Counted from the first letter of the stretch, positions 16,810 to 26,312 are shown. The stretch is 64,000 nt of DNA from Halobaculum sp. MBLA0147 (GCF_041361345.1 NZ_JBGKAD010000001.1:992001-1056000), one strand, 5' to 3'. Notes: generated from the sequence alone by a model not told the origin. Program-made: numbers and translations.

Positions 16810-17256
16810 GTGTCACTGGAATCGGAACGAGACACGGCTGGCGACGAGCGAGTGTACCGACTGTTGGGTGTCGCGGTTGCGGTCGGGTTCCCGATCGCCT
16901 TCGGTGGTGTCGGGTGGGCCGCACTGGACAGTCTCGTCTACGGCGTCGCGGCGGGACTGCTGACGGGCGTCGGCGGCTACCTGTTTCTCCCGTGGTTCGT
17001 ACGCCTCTCGGCGAGCGCCGAGGGAGGTGACGACCAGCCGTCGCTGGTCGAACTGATCGCCGACGCGCCCGGCGACCCGGGTGTCCGGTTCCTCGGGTTC
17101 GGACTCGACGCGGGTGGGATCGTCGTGCTCGCCGTGGGATTCGCGACCGACGAGCCGAACCTGTTGCTCGGCGTCGGGAGCGGCGTCGTCTTCGCACTCG
17201 CCGTCTACCTCGTCGCGTCCGTCGCGTTCGCGCAGTTCGACTCGACCGCCGCGTGA
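16810..17256 (+). CDS. Four-helix haloarchaeal membrane protein
   Basis: 148 residues from a GTG at 16810, encoded divergently from the CPBP gene. Hydrophobic helices near residues 15-35, 37-60, 92-112 and 118-140; the middle section (ASAEGGDDQPSLVELIADAP) is a polar loop. There is no recognised motif. It precedes nurA by 78 bases on the same strand and may be transcribed with it, though no functional link is evident. Codon use is typical. Confidence 0.75.
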   Translation: MSLESERDTAGDERVYRLLGVAVAVGFPIAFGGVGWAALDSLVYGVAAGLLTGVGGYLFLPWFVRLSASAEGGDDQPSLVELIADAPGDPGVRFLGFGLDAGGIVVLAVGFATDEPNLLLGVGSGVVFALAVYLVASVAFAQFDSTAA

Positions 17257-17334
17257 GGTGGCCGTGGCCGTACGGTCTCCGGGCCGACCGCCGTCACCAC
17301 AACCCTCATTCGCGCCGCCACCCCACGCAGGGAC

Positions 17335-18582
17335 GTGACACTCGACCGTATCCACGTCGACACCGTCGCGCACCTCGCGTCGGCGATCGCGGACGGCGTC
17401 GACGACCGCGACCACGCGGACCTCGCCGAGCGGGTGTGGACCGACTTCCTCGACCCGCTGTACGACGAGGGGAGAGAGGTGGTCGCGCCGCTGGGCGACG
17501 GCCAGGAGTTGCGGGTCGCGCCGCTGGAGGACGCCGTCCTCGCCGAGCGCCCGTTCGACACGACCCACGGCGTCGACTCGGGGACGATGAACCCCACGGC
17601 GTTCAAGAACGGCCTCGTGTTGGACGTGGCGCAGGCGGCGATGGCGGCCGATCCCTCCGAGTTGGAGCTCCACCGCGACCGCACCGTCCTCGTGACCGTC
17701 CACACGACGGACGCGACGTTCGCGCCGGCCGTCGCGGGTGGGTGGAGTCGCTACGACGACGGTCACAGTGAACGCCGCGTGTTGCGCGTCCCGGAGTCGC
17801 GGCGGTTCGCCGACGAGACCGTCCACGAACTCGCACTGTCGCTGGCGGAGTCACACCACGCCCTGACCCACGCCGACGCCGTCGAAGAGTTGCTCGTCCT
17901 CGACGGGCCGCTGTACCCCAAGCGACTGCTCAACTGGGGCGTCCGCGACGAGGAGCGGCGCGCGATGGCCCACCGCGAGGAGGTGCGCGAGGCGGTCCGC
18001 AACTACGTCCGGCTCGTCGAGCGGTTGGTCGAACGCGACGTGCCGCTGTGTGGGTTCGTCAAGAACCCCACGTCCGGCTACGTCACGCGGACGCTCTCGA
18101 AACAGGGCGTCGAGACGCCGTGGCCCGACGACACTGCGCTGTTCACGCGACTGCTGGAACGGACCGACGAGGACGGCGAGCGACGTACGGACGCGTTGAC
18201 GTTCACCTCGTGGTTCCGGTCGCGAGGCGGCCCGGACGAGCCGATGTCGACGACCGGCGAGGCGCTCGGCGTCGAGCGACGACTCGACCGCGAGGCGTAC
18301 GAGGTGACGTTCGCGCTGTTGTACGACCCGCGGACGGACGTACTGTTCAAGATCGAGGCGCCGTACGCCGTCACGCGTGATCCGTCGACCCGAGAGGCGC
18401 TGACACGTCAGTTGGTCGGCGAGGTCGCCGACCGCGCCGGCCCCCCGGTCGCCGTGTCGAAGGCCGACGAGATCGCCGGGATCGGACGCGGCGAGAAGGC
18501 GTCGCTGCGCGAGGAGTTCGCCGAGCGCTTCGACAGCGACCAACACACCACCTACGACGACGTGCGCTGGGACGAGGAGTAG
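17335..18582 (+). CDS. nurA: DNA double-strand break repair nuclease NurA
   Basis: 415 residues, initiated at a GTG. Conserved NurA features: FVKNPTSGYVTR in the middle, an early acidic region before HGVDSGTMNP (the catalytic Asp in a VDSGS-like motif), and a C-terminal section with YEVTFALLYDPRTDVLFKIE and PPVAVSKADEIAGIG. NurA is a 5'-3' exonuclease and endonuclease that works with the HerA helicase in end resection. No herA gene lies in this window. The haloarchaeal version is longer than crenarchaeal NurA, as expected. Confidence 0.9.
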   Translation: MTLDRIHVDTVAHLASAIADGVDDRDHADLAERVWTDFLDPLYDEGREVVAPLGDGQELRVAPLEDAVLAERPFDTTHGVDSGTMNPTAFKNGLVLDVAQAAMAADPSELELHRDRTVLVTVHTTDATFAPAVAGGWSRYDDGHSERRVLRVPESRRFADETVHELALSLAESHHALTHADAVEELLVLDGPLYPKRLLNWGVRDEERRAMAHREEVREAVRNYVRLVERLVERDVPLCGFVKNPTSGYVTRTLSKQGVETPWPDDTALFTRLLERTDEDGERRTDALTFTSWFRSRGGPDEPMSTTGEALGVERRLDREAYEVTFALLYDPRTDVLFKIEAPYAVTRDPSTREALTRQLVGEVADRAGPPVAVSKADEIAGIGRGEKASLREEFAERFDSDQHTTYDDVRWDEE

Positions 18583-18639
18583 TCGCGGCGGGCCCAGACC
18601 CGTCGCAGCCGCACCGTAGTTCGGCGTTTCGATCGGATC

Positions 18640-18713
18640 TCGCCGCCCTCACTGTAACTCGCCGCCCTCACTGTAACTCGCCGCCCTCACTGTAACTCGC
18701 CGCCCTCACTGGA
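18640..18713. repeat. 19-bp tandem repeat echoing the DHH gene's stop region
   Basis: Three full 19-base units follow the 3' end of the minus-strand DHH gene, and the gene's own last codons form a fourth, diverged unit. Read on the minus strand each unit gives GGC GAG TTA CAG TGA (Gly-Glu-Leu-Gln-stop). The gene itself ends GGT GAA CTC CAG TGA, the same peptide with four synonymous base differences. Stops fall at 18706, 18687, 18668 and 18649. Confidence 0.9.
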
Positions 18714-19878
18714 GTTCACCGTCCATCGCGTCGAAGAGCCGCGACTCCAGCGTCTCGCCGCGCGGCGCGGTCACCTCGCGAGTGCCGTCCGCCTGCACCG
18801 CCGGCGGGACACGCCCACCGCCCATCCGGGCGTGGCCCCCCGCAGAGGCGTTCGGGAGGTCGCCGACGGCTGCGTCGAGCGCCCGCCCCATGTGGACGCG
18901 GTCGTCGCGGGACCGCCCGGAGAAGTGGAGCGTGCCATCTTTGTCCCCGACGACGACGACCGCCGTGACACCCTCCAAGCCGACGAGTTCGTCGGCCGCC
19001 TGCGGGATCGCGTCCGTGTTCGACACCGACCCCACGTCGCTGACGGCGAAGGAGCCGCGCACCTCCCGCCCGGCGATGGCGCGCGCCTTCACCTCCAGCG
19101 TCTCCGTCGACACGTCCGGGTCCGCGATGCGACCGAGCAGGTCCTCGTCGACCCCGGGCGAGAGGTACCGCGCCGCGTCGAAGTCGGCGTCGGAGGCGCC
19201 ACGCGTGAGGTCGTCGGTGTCCGAGAGCACCCCGTACAACATCCCCGTCGCGACCCACGTCGGCAGCGCCGGGTCCGACACCTCGCTGTCGTGACGGTCC
19301 GGTGGCACCGGCGTCGCACCCAACTCGTCCAAGTACTCCGCGACGATGCTCGCACAGGCGCCGTAGTCCGTCCGCACGTCGGTGAACTGCTCGGCGGAGC
19401 CGTCACCAGGGTGGTGGTCGACGATCGCCGCCGGGAGAATGCCGTCCGACCCCTCGAACCCACGCGGTTCGTTGTGGTCGACGAGGACCACCGCCTCCGC
19501 GGAGATGTCGGTCACGTGGTCGATACACTCCAACTCGACGTCGAGAACTGTCCTGAACGCTCGATTCTCCTGTCGTCGTACCTGCCCCGAGTACTGGATC
19601 GTCGCCTCCGTGTCGACCCACTCGGCCGCGTGGGCGACGCCGACGCCCGCGGCCATCGCGTCCGCGTCGGGGTCGGGGTGGAGTAACACGGCGACTTCGT
19701 CGTAGTCGGCCAGCACCGACTGGAGGCGTTCGCCCGGCGCACGCCTGATACGGAGCGCGAGGACGACGAGGAGGACCACGACCAACAGGGCCCCCAGTCC
19801 GGCGGCGAGCAGCACGGGGTCCGACACCGACCCCTGTAGCCACTCCGGCAGCCGGCGCTGCACCTGTGGCGGGAACAT
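18706..19878 (-). CDS. Membrane-anchored DHH family phosphoesterase
   Basis: 390 residues from the ATG at 19878. I prefer it to ATGs at 19905 and 19920 because a TTTCTTAT box lies about 30 bases upstream. An N-terminal transmembrane helix (LGALLVVVLLVVLALRI, about residues 25-41) is followed by a DHH domain: VLLHPDPDADAMAAGVG, then VLVDHNEP and the signature IVDHHPGDG. A C-terminal DHHA1 domain carries a Gly-rich motif, GGHARMGGGRVP. These hydrolyse phosphodiester or pyrophosphate bonds (RecJ, nano-RNase and cyclic di-AMP phosphodiesterases); the anchored form is reminiscent of GdpP-type enzymes, but the substrate is unproven. Confidence 0.88.
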   Translation of the reverse strand: MFPPQVQRRLPEWLQGSVSDPVLLAAGLGALLVVVLLVVLALRIRRAPGERLQSVLADYDEVAVLLHPDPDADAMAAGVGVAHAAEWVDTEATIQYSGQVRRQENRAFRTVLDVELECIDHVTDISAEAVVLVDHNEPRGFEGSDGILPAAIVDHHPGDGSAEQFTDVRTDYGACASIVAEYLDELGATPVPPDRHDSEVSDPALPTWVATGMLYGVLSDTDDLTRGASDADFDAARYLSPGVDEDLLGRIADPDVSTETLEVKARAIAGREVRGSFAVSDVGSVSNTDAIPQAADELVGLEGVTAVVVVGDKDGTLHFSGRSRDDRVHMGRALDAAVGDLPNASAGGHARMGGGRVPPAVQADGTREVTAPRGETLESRLFDAMDGELQ

Positions 19879-20102
19879 ACGCCCCCAACGAGTGGATCGG
19901 GACATAAGAAAGTACACCACCGTTCAACCGCGTGACGGCAGCGTGATCGGCCCGATATTCGACGAACGTCGTCACTTCGATCGGGTCGACGCCGTCGGTG
20001 GAAGGAACTCGCCGATGGAAGCGGGACGGGAGCGGGTGTTCGCGTGTCGTCCGACGGGGCCAACGGGGGACCCGAGGGAGGAGACCAGAGTCGGGATTCC
20101 GG

Positions 20103-21119
20103 TCACTCCGTGCGCTCCCGGTAGGCGGCGATCGCGTCTCGGTACCCCTCTCGGTACGTCGGGTAGCGGAACGCGTACCCCGACTCGCGGAGGTAGGCGT
20201 TGTCACACCGCTTGCTCGTCTGGATCCGTCGTTCGGCGGCCGCCGAGAGGTCGCCGGCCGCGAGTCGGTCCGCCGTCGTCCGTTTCTCGGGCCGGGCGAC
20301 GCCACACTCGTCGGCGAGCCAGTCGGCGAACGCCCACTTCTCGACGGGCTCGTCGTCGACGACGAGCACCACCTCCCCGCGGGCGTAGTCTGCCGGCGTC
20401 TCCAGTGGCTCGTCTCCGTCACTGGGAGCCTCCGCGTCGTCCGCCTCACCGGACGCCGTCGCCTCGTCTGCGTCGTCGGCACTCGCCACGGCCGGGTCCG
20501 GGTCGAGCGAGCGATCGGTCAGGAGGAACCGGACGGCGCCGGCGGCGTCGTCGCGGTGGACCATGTTCAGGTAGCCCTCCGTGACCGGGCCCTCGACGTA
20601 CCGTGCCGTCCGGTAGCGGTCGGGCCCGTACAGTCCCGCGAACCGGGCGACGGTGCCGTCGATCCCGTACTCCGCGGCCGTCTCGACCGCGATCCGTTCC
20701 GCCTCGACCAACACCTCCGTCTTCTCCGTCTGTGGGTCCAGCGGTGTGGACTCGTCCACCCAGTCGCCGTCGTGGTCACCGTACACCCCGGTGCTGGAGG
20801 TGTAGACGAGCCGATCCGGCGGGTCGGTGCGCTCGCCGTACTCGCGGATCACGTTCCAGAGCCCCTCGACGAACACCGCGCGGGCGGCCGTCGCGCCACG
20901 GCCGCCGCTGCTGGCCGCGAAGACGACCGCGTCCGCGTCCGGCAGCGCCGTCAGGCTCTCCGGGTCGGTCACGTCCGCCGCGACGGCTTCGGCGTCCGGC
21001 ACGGCCTCGCGCACGGCGTCCGCGTCGCGGCGGACGCCGGCCACCTCGTGGCCGTCCGCGATCAGCTGTTCGGCGAGTGCCAGCCCGACGTAGCCACAGC
21101 CGACGATACAGACTCTCAT
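20103..21119 (-). CDS. NAD(P)-dependent epimerase/SDR-type oxidoreductase
   Basis: 338 residues starting with the Rossmann motif VCIVGCGYVGLALAEQL (GxGxxG). Tyr and Lys of an extended SDR appear near LVYTSSTGVYGD and in the following helix, and GLYGPDRYR is a typical substrate-region motif of the YeeZ-like/NAD-epimerase group. Residues about 210-245 are a low-complexity Asp/Ala/Glu insert absent from bacterial relatives. The start ATG overlaps the upstream DUF5791 stop as ATGA, so the two genes are translationally coupled. The substrate, perhaps a nucleotide sugar, is not evident. Confidence 0.85.
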   Translation of the reverse strand: MRVCIVGCGYVGLALAEQLIADGHEVAGVRRDADAVREAVPDAEAVAADVTDPESLTALPDADAVVFAASSGGRGATAARAVFVEGLWNVIREYGERTDPPDRLVYTSSTGVYGDHDGDWVDESTPLDPQTEKTEVLVEAERIAVETAAEYGIDGTVARFAGLYGPDRYRTARYVEGPVTEGYLNMVHRDDAAGAVRFLLTDRSLDPDPAVASADDADEATASGEADDAEAPSDGDEPLETPADYARGEVVLVVDDEPVEKWAFADWLADECGVARPEKRTTADRLAAGDLSAAAERRIQTSKRCDNAYLRESGYAFRYPTYREGYRDAIAAYRERTE

Positions 21120-21538
21120 CGGCTCCGAGTGCGGATCAGCGACTGGATCTCCGCCAGTTCGGCGAGCGTGAGGCGGATCTGTCCCTCCAGCGCCTGGCGG
21201 ACGGCCTTCCCGCCCAGATCGGCATCGATCTCGGCCGCGACGGTGTCCACGTCCAGGATCGCCGTCGACATCCCCATCAGGAGGTGGTCGCGCACTTCGG
21301 CGGCGACCGTCTCTGCGTCGGGACCCGACAGCGACAACACCGCCGCGGCCTCCGCCAGCGTCGTCTCCCCGAGGTCGCCGTCGGCGAAGCCCGCGACGAC
21401 GGACACCTCGAGGTCGGCCGCCTCGGCGACGGTCTCGACCCCGTGCTCGTCGACGACGGCCGCCAACTCCGCCGCGTACGCCGCGCGGAACTCCGCCGGC
21501 GTCGGGGCCTCCGCGTCCGCCAGCGTGTCGTACAACAT
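21116..21538 (-). CDS. DUF5791 family protein
   Basis: 140 residues. The ATG at 21538 gives MLYDTLADAEAPTPAEFRAAYAAEL, the usual start of this haloarchaea-only family as I recall it. The protein is wholly alpha-helical in appearance, acidic and Ala-rich, with repeated helix pairs (VETVAEAADLEVSVVAGFADGD). It has no membrane segment or catalytic motif. Its stop overlaps the start of the SDR gene (ATGA), a strong sign of a two-gene operon. Function unknown. Confidence 0.8.
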   Translation of the reverse strand: MLYDTLADAEAPTPAEFRAAYAAELAAVVDEHGVETVAEAADLEVSVVAGFADGDLGETTLAEAAAVLSLSGPDAETVAAEVRDHLLMGMSTAILDVDTVAAEIDADLGGKAVRQALEGQIRLTLAELAEIQSLIRTRSR

Positions 21539-21635
21539 ACCGAACGTGTACCGGGCCGCGCGCAAAACGGTTGCTACTCTCGTCGTCGCGAGACCGCTCG
21601 TCGTCGCGAGCAGTGGTGGTCGGGCCGTACCCGCG

Positions 21636-23561
21636 TCAGGCGGACGCGAGTCGGTCGGCCGTGACGACGCGAACGGACGCCGGCCGCTTCACGAACTCCC
21701 CGCTGGAGGCGGCGACGATCTGTGAGATCCCGCGTTGTGCGGCCACGTCGAGCAACCGCTGGTCGAGTCGGCCGTCGATCACGAGGGCGACCCCCTCCGT
21801 CTCGCCGTCGGCCAACAGGTCGAACGCCTCGCCCGCGGGCACGTCCGCGACCACGCCGAACGACTCGTCGAGCAGTCGCGCACGGTTCGTCCCGCCGGTC
21901 ACGACCTCGCCGACGTGCCCACGCAGCGTGGCCGGCTCGTCGTCTGTCGACTCGTCACCTGTCGGCTCGTCGGCTGCCGTCGCCCTGTCTCCGTCCGAGT
22001 CGGCCTCCGCCTCCGGCTCGGCATCCGGTTCGGTGTCTGCGTCCGGTTCGGCGTCCGCCTCCGACTCCGCGTCCGGTTCCGACTCCGAATTCGTCTCCGG
22101 ACCGGTGTCCGACTCCGGTTCGAGCTCTGTGTCCGGCGCGGCATCCGGTTCGGTGTCTGCGTCCGGTTCGGGATCCGTGTCGACCTCGGCGTCTGCGGGT
22201 GTCACGGCGGCGTCCGTCTTGCCTCCCTCGTCCGGTTCCGTGTCGGTGAACCCCTCGGTGTCGGCTCCCCTCCCGTCGACCGACGCCGACTCGGTCGCGG
22301 CGTCGGTACCACTCACCGACGCGTCGGTCTCCGCGGCGACGCGCTCCGAGTCGTCCTCGTGTGTGTCGCCCGGGCCTGGGCTCGTCTCGCGGTCGGGGGT
22401 CTCCTCGTCGGTCGTGTCTCGCTCCGTCGCGCCGGCGATCTCGTCGACGACCGCCGCGGGATCGACCGTCACCGACTCGCCCGCCTCGCCGCCGACGCCA
22501 CCGACGGTCCCCGACGCCGTGTCCTCGCGCGCACGGACCGACCCCGTCGTCCGGTTGCCGTCCGCGTCGACTCCGTCGGCGCGCTGCGGGGCGGCCGGCG
22601 TCGGCGAGTCGCTCCCTGCCTCCTCGGGCGTCTCGCCGTCGTCCGTGTCCACCTCGGCCGCCTCGGTCGGCGGCGAGGGTGCCGCCGGGTCCGGGCCGTC
22701 GCTCGACTGTCCCGGCGCCGGGTGGACGCTCCCGTCGGTGGCGGCCGTCTCCGCCGTCCCGTCGATCGTCTCGAACGGCACCTTCTCGCGGAGAGCGTCC
22801 ATCACGGCCTCGCGAGACAGATCCTCGACTGACTGTCCCTCCGGGCCGAAGGCGACGTAGTCCAACTCGCCGACCTGTGACAACTCGCGGAGGATCAGGT
22901 CGCCGCCACGGTCGCCGTCCAGGAACGCCGTCACCGTCCGGTCGCGAGTCAACTCCGCCACTTCGCTGGGGACGTTCGTCCCCTCGACGGCGATCGCGTT
23001 CTTGATCCCGTAGTCCAACAGCGTCGACACGTCCGCACGGCCCTCGACGACGATCACGGCGTCGGAGTCGGCCACCCGCGGCCCCGCCGGGTAGCCGGCG
23101 TACTCGTCGACGGCCGCGACCGTCTGGGCCTCGCGGACCTCTTCGAGAATCTTCGCGGAGTCCATGATCCCGTCGTCGAACGACTCCGCCAGCAGTTCCT
23201 TGGCGCGTTCGACGACCTCGCGGCGCTTGGCGGCCCGCATGTCCTCGATGTCGGCGACCTCGACGCGGGCCTCACACGGCCCGACGCGCGTGATCGCCTC
23301 CAGCGAGGCCGCCAGGATCGCCGTCTCGACCTTGTCGAGACTCGAGGTGATGGTGATGGTGCCGAACGACTGGCCGTGTTCGCTGTCGATCTCGACGTCG
23401 ATGCGGCCGATCTTCGACGACTGCTGGAGGCCCCGGAGGTCCAGCTCGTCGCCGAGGAGTCCTTCCGTCTGTCCGAACACCGCGCCGACGACGTCTGACC
23501 GTTCGACGACGCCGTCCGCGGTGATGCGTGCGTGGATGAGGTACTTGGACGTGTCTTCCAT
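21636..23561 (-). CDS. dnaG: Archaeal DnaG-type primase
   Basis: 641 residues. An N-terminal domain (1-160) matches archaeal DnaG, then a TOPRIM domain has VIVVEGRADV (Glu173) and FLDGDRGGD (Asp215, Asp217), the metal-binding set. Residues about 270-545 are a long acidic, low-complexity linker (Asp/Glu/Ala/Thr/Ser) with internal direct repeats, for example near 22020-22050 and 22141-22171. A conserved C-terminal domain, VGEVVTGGTNRARLL to the end, follows. Archaeal DnaG is associated with the exosome as an RNA-binding subunit and also has primase activity in vitro. The ATG start at 23561 is clear. A 278-base region upstream holds a palindrome and a TATA-like box. Confidence 0.95.
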   Translation of the reverse strand: MEDTSKYLIHARITADGVVERSDVVGAVFGQTEGLLGDELDLRGLQQSSKIGRIDVEIDSEHGQSFGTITITSSLDKVETAILAASLEAITRVGPCEARVEVADIEDMRAAKRREVVERAKELLAESFDDGIMDSAKILEEVREAQTVAAVDEYAGYPAGPRVADSDAVIVVEGRADVSTLLDYGIKNAIAVEGTNVPSEVAELTRDRTVTAFLDGDRGGDLILRELSQVGELDYVAFGPEGQSVEDLSREAVMDALREKVPFETIDGTAETAATDGSVHPAPGQSSDGPDPAAPSPPTEAAEVDTDDGETPEEAGSDSPTPAAPQRADGVDADGNRTTGSVRAREDTASGTVGGVGGEAGESVTVDPAAVVDEIAGATERDTTDEETPDRETSPGPGDTHEDDSERVAAETDASVSGTDAATESASVDGRGADTEGFTDTEPDEGGKTDAAVTPADAEVDTDPEPDADTEPDAAPDTELEPESDTGPETNSESEPDAESEADAEPDADTEPDAEPEAEADSDGDRATAADEPTGDESTDDEPATLRGHVGEVVTGGTNRARLLDESFGVVADVPAGEAFDLLADGETEGVALVIDGRLDQRLLDVAAQRGISQIVAASSGEFVKRPASVRVVTADRLASA

Positions 23562-23631
23562 GATGATCCCCTCCGTCGGGGTGTGATGGTGATGTGAGCG
23601 TGAGCCGCCGTCGCAGTGCGGTCGATCGTGT

Positions 23632-23666
23632 CACCGGACGATGTAATCCGGTGTGGCCGGATATAC
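23632..23666. promoter_or_regulatory. Palindrome and TATA-like box upstream of dnaG
   Basis: CACCGGA (23632-23638) and TCCGGTG (23647-23653) form a perfect 7-base inverted repeat with an 8-base spacer, immediately followed by GGATATACC. It is about 70-100 bases before the dnaG ATG. This could be an operator plus core promoter for a dnaG transcript with a leader, or for an unannotated short RNA. Support is from pattern only. Confidence 0.3.
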
Positions 23667-23839
23667 CTGTCGTACCGGCGAAAACTGACACGCTCCGTCT
23701 TCGTATTTTCGGACGATGAGACCGATCACAACGGGAGTGAGATCACGGGGGCACCCGCCGAACGAGCGGCTGGAGGGCGTGTCTCGAGGGAGAACGGTGT
23801 CGCGGTGGGTGTGTCACCGACTGGGTGACGTGTCGGCCG

Positions 23840-24118
23840 TCACTCCTCGTCGTCGACGACGATCTCCGCCGGGTCTTCGTCCTCGTCGGCCGTCTCGTCG
23901 CCGCCGCCCTGTTCCTGGTACAGCAGACCGCCGACGACCAGGACGACGATCCACGAGCGCCAGTTCGCCAAGTTCAGCGTGTAGCCGACGCCGAACGGCT
24001 TCTCGACCAGCATCCCCTCGCCGGGCTGCCAGTACGAGGAGAGCATCCGCCCGAGGCTCGGGCGCTCGAAGTTGTACGGGATCCCGAAGAGTTCACCGGA
24101 CTGCGGCTTGTCTGCCAT
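23840..24118 (-). CDS. DUF5808 domain membrane protein
   Basis: 92 residues from the ATG at 24118. The N-terminal domain SGELFGIPYNFERPSLGRML, followed by SYWQPGEGMLVEKPFGVGYTLN, is the haloarchaeal DUF5808 pattern as I recall it. A single transmembrane helix (about residues 55-70, WIVVLVVGGLLY) and a very acidic C-terminal tail complete the protein. It lies downstream of dnaK on the same strand, separated by the hairpin-rich region at 24230-24369. Function unknown. Confidence 0.8.
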   Translation of the reverse strand: MADKPQSGELFGIPYNFERPSLGRMLSSYWQPGEGMLVEKPFGVGYTLNLANWRSWIVVLVVGGLLYQEQGGGDETADEDEDPAEIVVDDEE

Positions 24119-24229
24119 ACCAGCCCGTTCCGCGGCTCCGCGTAAATCGTTTTTCGTCCGTCTCACGCGTCGGGGAGTCGGTCGTCCCCGACCAGTGGAC
24201 GGGATCGACTACTCCTCGTCGTCGTCGTC

Positions 24230-24369
24230 AAATCGAGAAAACTCACTCCGTTCGCTCTCTCGAACACGGTCGGCTTCGCCTCCCTACCCGAGATTGCTCG
24301 CGTCGCTCGCAATCTCGGACTACGCTGGACTCGCTCCGCTCGTCCAGCGAGTCGACGACTCCTCGGACT
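24230..24369. repeat. Hairpin-rich element abutting the dnaK 3' end
   Basis: Two strong stem-loops sit in tandem: arms 24288-24297/24309-24318 (10-base perfect stem, 11-base loop) and 24323-24330/24342-24349 (8-base stem, 11-base loop). The loops share the pattern TCGC..CGCTC. On the far side (24209-24229, minus strand) lies a run of GAC codons, two GAG and a TAG, resembling the normal acidic DnaK tail. The element may therefore be an insertion that replaced the last codons of dnaK. Confidence 0.5.
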
Positions 24370-26286
24370 CTACGAGTCTTCGTCGTCGTCGACGTCTTCG
24401 AAGTCGGCGTCGACGAACTCGTCGTCGTCGCCACCGGCACCGGCCGCGCCGCCCGGGCCCGCACCCGCAGCACCGCCGGGTCCGGCGCCCGCGGCACCGC
24501 CGGCCGCACCGGCACCCGCACCGCCGGCACCGGCCTGCGCCTGCTGCTGGTACATCTGCTTGCCGATCTCCTGGAGCGCCGCCGAGAGGTCCTCGGTGGC
24601 GTCCTCCAACTCCTCGGGGTCGACCTCGTCGTCGGACTCCAACAGGTCCTCGACGGCGTCGATCTCCTCGCGGATGTCCGACTCCAGGTCCTCGTCGATC
24701 TCCTCTTCGTTCTCTTCGAGCAGCTTCTCGGCGCGCTGGACCGCGCCCTCGGCCTCGTTGCGAGCCTCGATCCGTTCGCGGCGGCGCTGGTCCTCCTCCT
24801 CGTGGGCCTCGGCCTCCTCTTGCATCTGTTCGATCTCCTCGTCGGAGAGGCCGACACCACCCTCGATGGTGATGTCCTCCGCGTTGCCCGAGCCCTGGTC
24901 CTCGGCGGAGACGTTGACGATCCCGTTCTCGTCGATGTCGAACGTCACCTCGATCTGCGGGGTGCCCGCGGGTGCCGGCGGGATGCCGCTGAGCTGGAAC
25001 GCACCGAGCAGTTCGTTCTCCTCGGCGATCTCCCGCTCACCCTGGAACACGCGCACCTGGACGGACTGCTGGTTGTCCGCCGCGGTGGTGAAGATCTTCG
25101 ACTCCTCCGTCGGGATCGTCGTGTTCTTCTCGATCAGCCGCTCGAACAGCCCACCCTTCACCTCGATCCCGAGCGACAGCGGCGTCACGTCCAGCAGGAC
25201 GAGGTCGTCCACGTCACCCGAGAGCACGCCGCCCTGGATCGCCGCACCCAGCGCGACCGCCTCGTCCGGGTTGACGTTCGACTGTGGCGGCGTCCCGAGC
25301 AACTCTTCCACCTGGTCTTTCACCTGCGGCATCCGCGTCGACCCGCCGACGAGGATCGCCTCGTCGATGTCGGACTTCGTGTAGCCGGCGTCCTCCAGCG
25401 CCTGCTCCGTCGGGCCGACCGTCCGCTCGATCAGGTCCTCGGTGAGCGCCTCGAACTTCGCGCGAGTGATCGACTGTTCGAGGTTGAGCGCCCCGTCGTC
25501 CGTCGTCGCGATGAACGGGAGGTTCACCGTCGTCTCCTTGCGCGAGGAGAGTTCGATCTTCGCCTCCTCGGCGGCGTCGTTGAGCCGCTGGAGCGCCTGC
25601 CGGTCCTCGCGGAGGTCGATCCCGTGTTCGGCCTCGAACTCGTCGGCGAGGTAGTCGATGATCGCCTCGTCCCAGTCGTCGCCGCCGAGGTCGTTGTCCC
25701 CGTTCGTCGCGACGACCTCGTAGACACCCCCACCCAGGTCGAGGATGGACACGTCGAAGGTGCCGCCACCGAGGTCGTACACGAGCACCGTCTGGTCGGA
25801 CTCGTCGTCGAGTCCGTACGCCATCGCGGCGGCCGTCGGCTCGTTGACGATCCGCTCGACCTCGAAGCCGGCGATCTCGCCGGCGTCCTTCGTCGCCTGT
25901 CGCTGACGGTCGGAGAAGTACGCCGGCACCGTGATCACGGCGCGTTCGACCTCCTCGCCGAGGTACTCCTCGGCGTCGCGTTTGATCTTCTGGAGGATCA
26001 TCGCCGAGATCTGCTCGGGGGAGTACTCCTCGCCGTCGACGGAGACGGTGTAGTCGTCGTCTCCCATGTGCCGCTTGATCGACTGGATCGTGCGGTCCGG
26101 GTTCTGGACGGCCTGGTTCTTGGCCGGCTTCCCGACCAGTCGCTCGTCGTCGTCGAACGCCACGACCGACGGCGTCGTCCTGTCTCCCTCGCCGTTCACG
26201 ATGATCTCGGGGTCGTCTCCCTCCATCACCGCGAACGCGGAGTTCGTCGTCCCGAGGTCGATTCCGAGAATCTTGTCGCTCGCCAT
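24370..26286 (-). CDS. dnaK: Molecular chaperone DnaK (Hsp70)
   Basis: 638 residues. The ATPase domain opens [17 protein letters not shown], with [16 protein letters not shown] and [10 protein letters not shown] as phosphate and adenosine motifs. The substrate-binding domain begins around [16 protein letters not shown]. The helical lid is followed by an Ala/Gly-rich linker and an acidic tail ending [11 protein letters not shown] at 26286; a GGTTAAACG element (26313-26321) about 30 bases upstream is the likely TATA box on the minus strand. No grpE or dnaJ is adjacent; the upstream neighbour is a divergent DUF2240 gene. The tail may have been altered by the hairpin element downstream. Confidence 0.97.
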   Translation of the reverse strand: MASDKILGIDLGTTNSAFAVMEGDDPEIIVNGEGDRTTPSVVAFDDDERLVGKPAKNQAVQNPDRTIQSIKRHMGDDDYTVSVDGEEYSPEQISAMILQKIKRDAEEYLGEEVERAVITVPAYFSDRQRQATKDAGEIAGFEVERIVNEPTAAAMAYGLDDESDQTVLVYDLGGGTFDVSILDLGGGVYEVVATNGDNDLGGDDWDEAIIDYLADEFEAEHGIDLREDRQALQRLNDAAEEAKIELSSRKETTVNLPFIATTDDGALNLEQSITRAKFEALTEDLIERTVGPTEQALEDAGYTKSDIDEAILVGGSTRMPQVKDQVEELLGTPPQSNVNPDEAVALGAAIQGGVLSGDVDDLVLLDVTPLSLGIEVKGGLFERLIEKNTTIPTEESKIFTTAADNQQSVQVRVFQGEREIAEENELLGAFQLSGIPPAPAGTPQIEVTFDIDENGIVNVSAEDQGSGNAEDITIEGGVGLSDEEIEQMQEEAEAHEEEDQRRRERIEARNEAEGAVQRAEKLLEENEEEIDEDLESDIREEIDAVEDLLESDDEVDPEELEDATEDLSAALQEIGKQMYQQQAQAGAGGAGAGAAGGAAGAGPGGAAGAGPGGAAGAGGDDDEFVDADFEDVDDDEDS

Positions 26287-26312
26287 GTTACCAGACACTA
26301 CCACCCTCTGCC

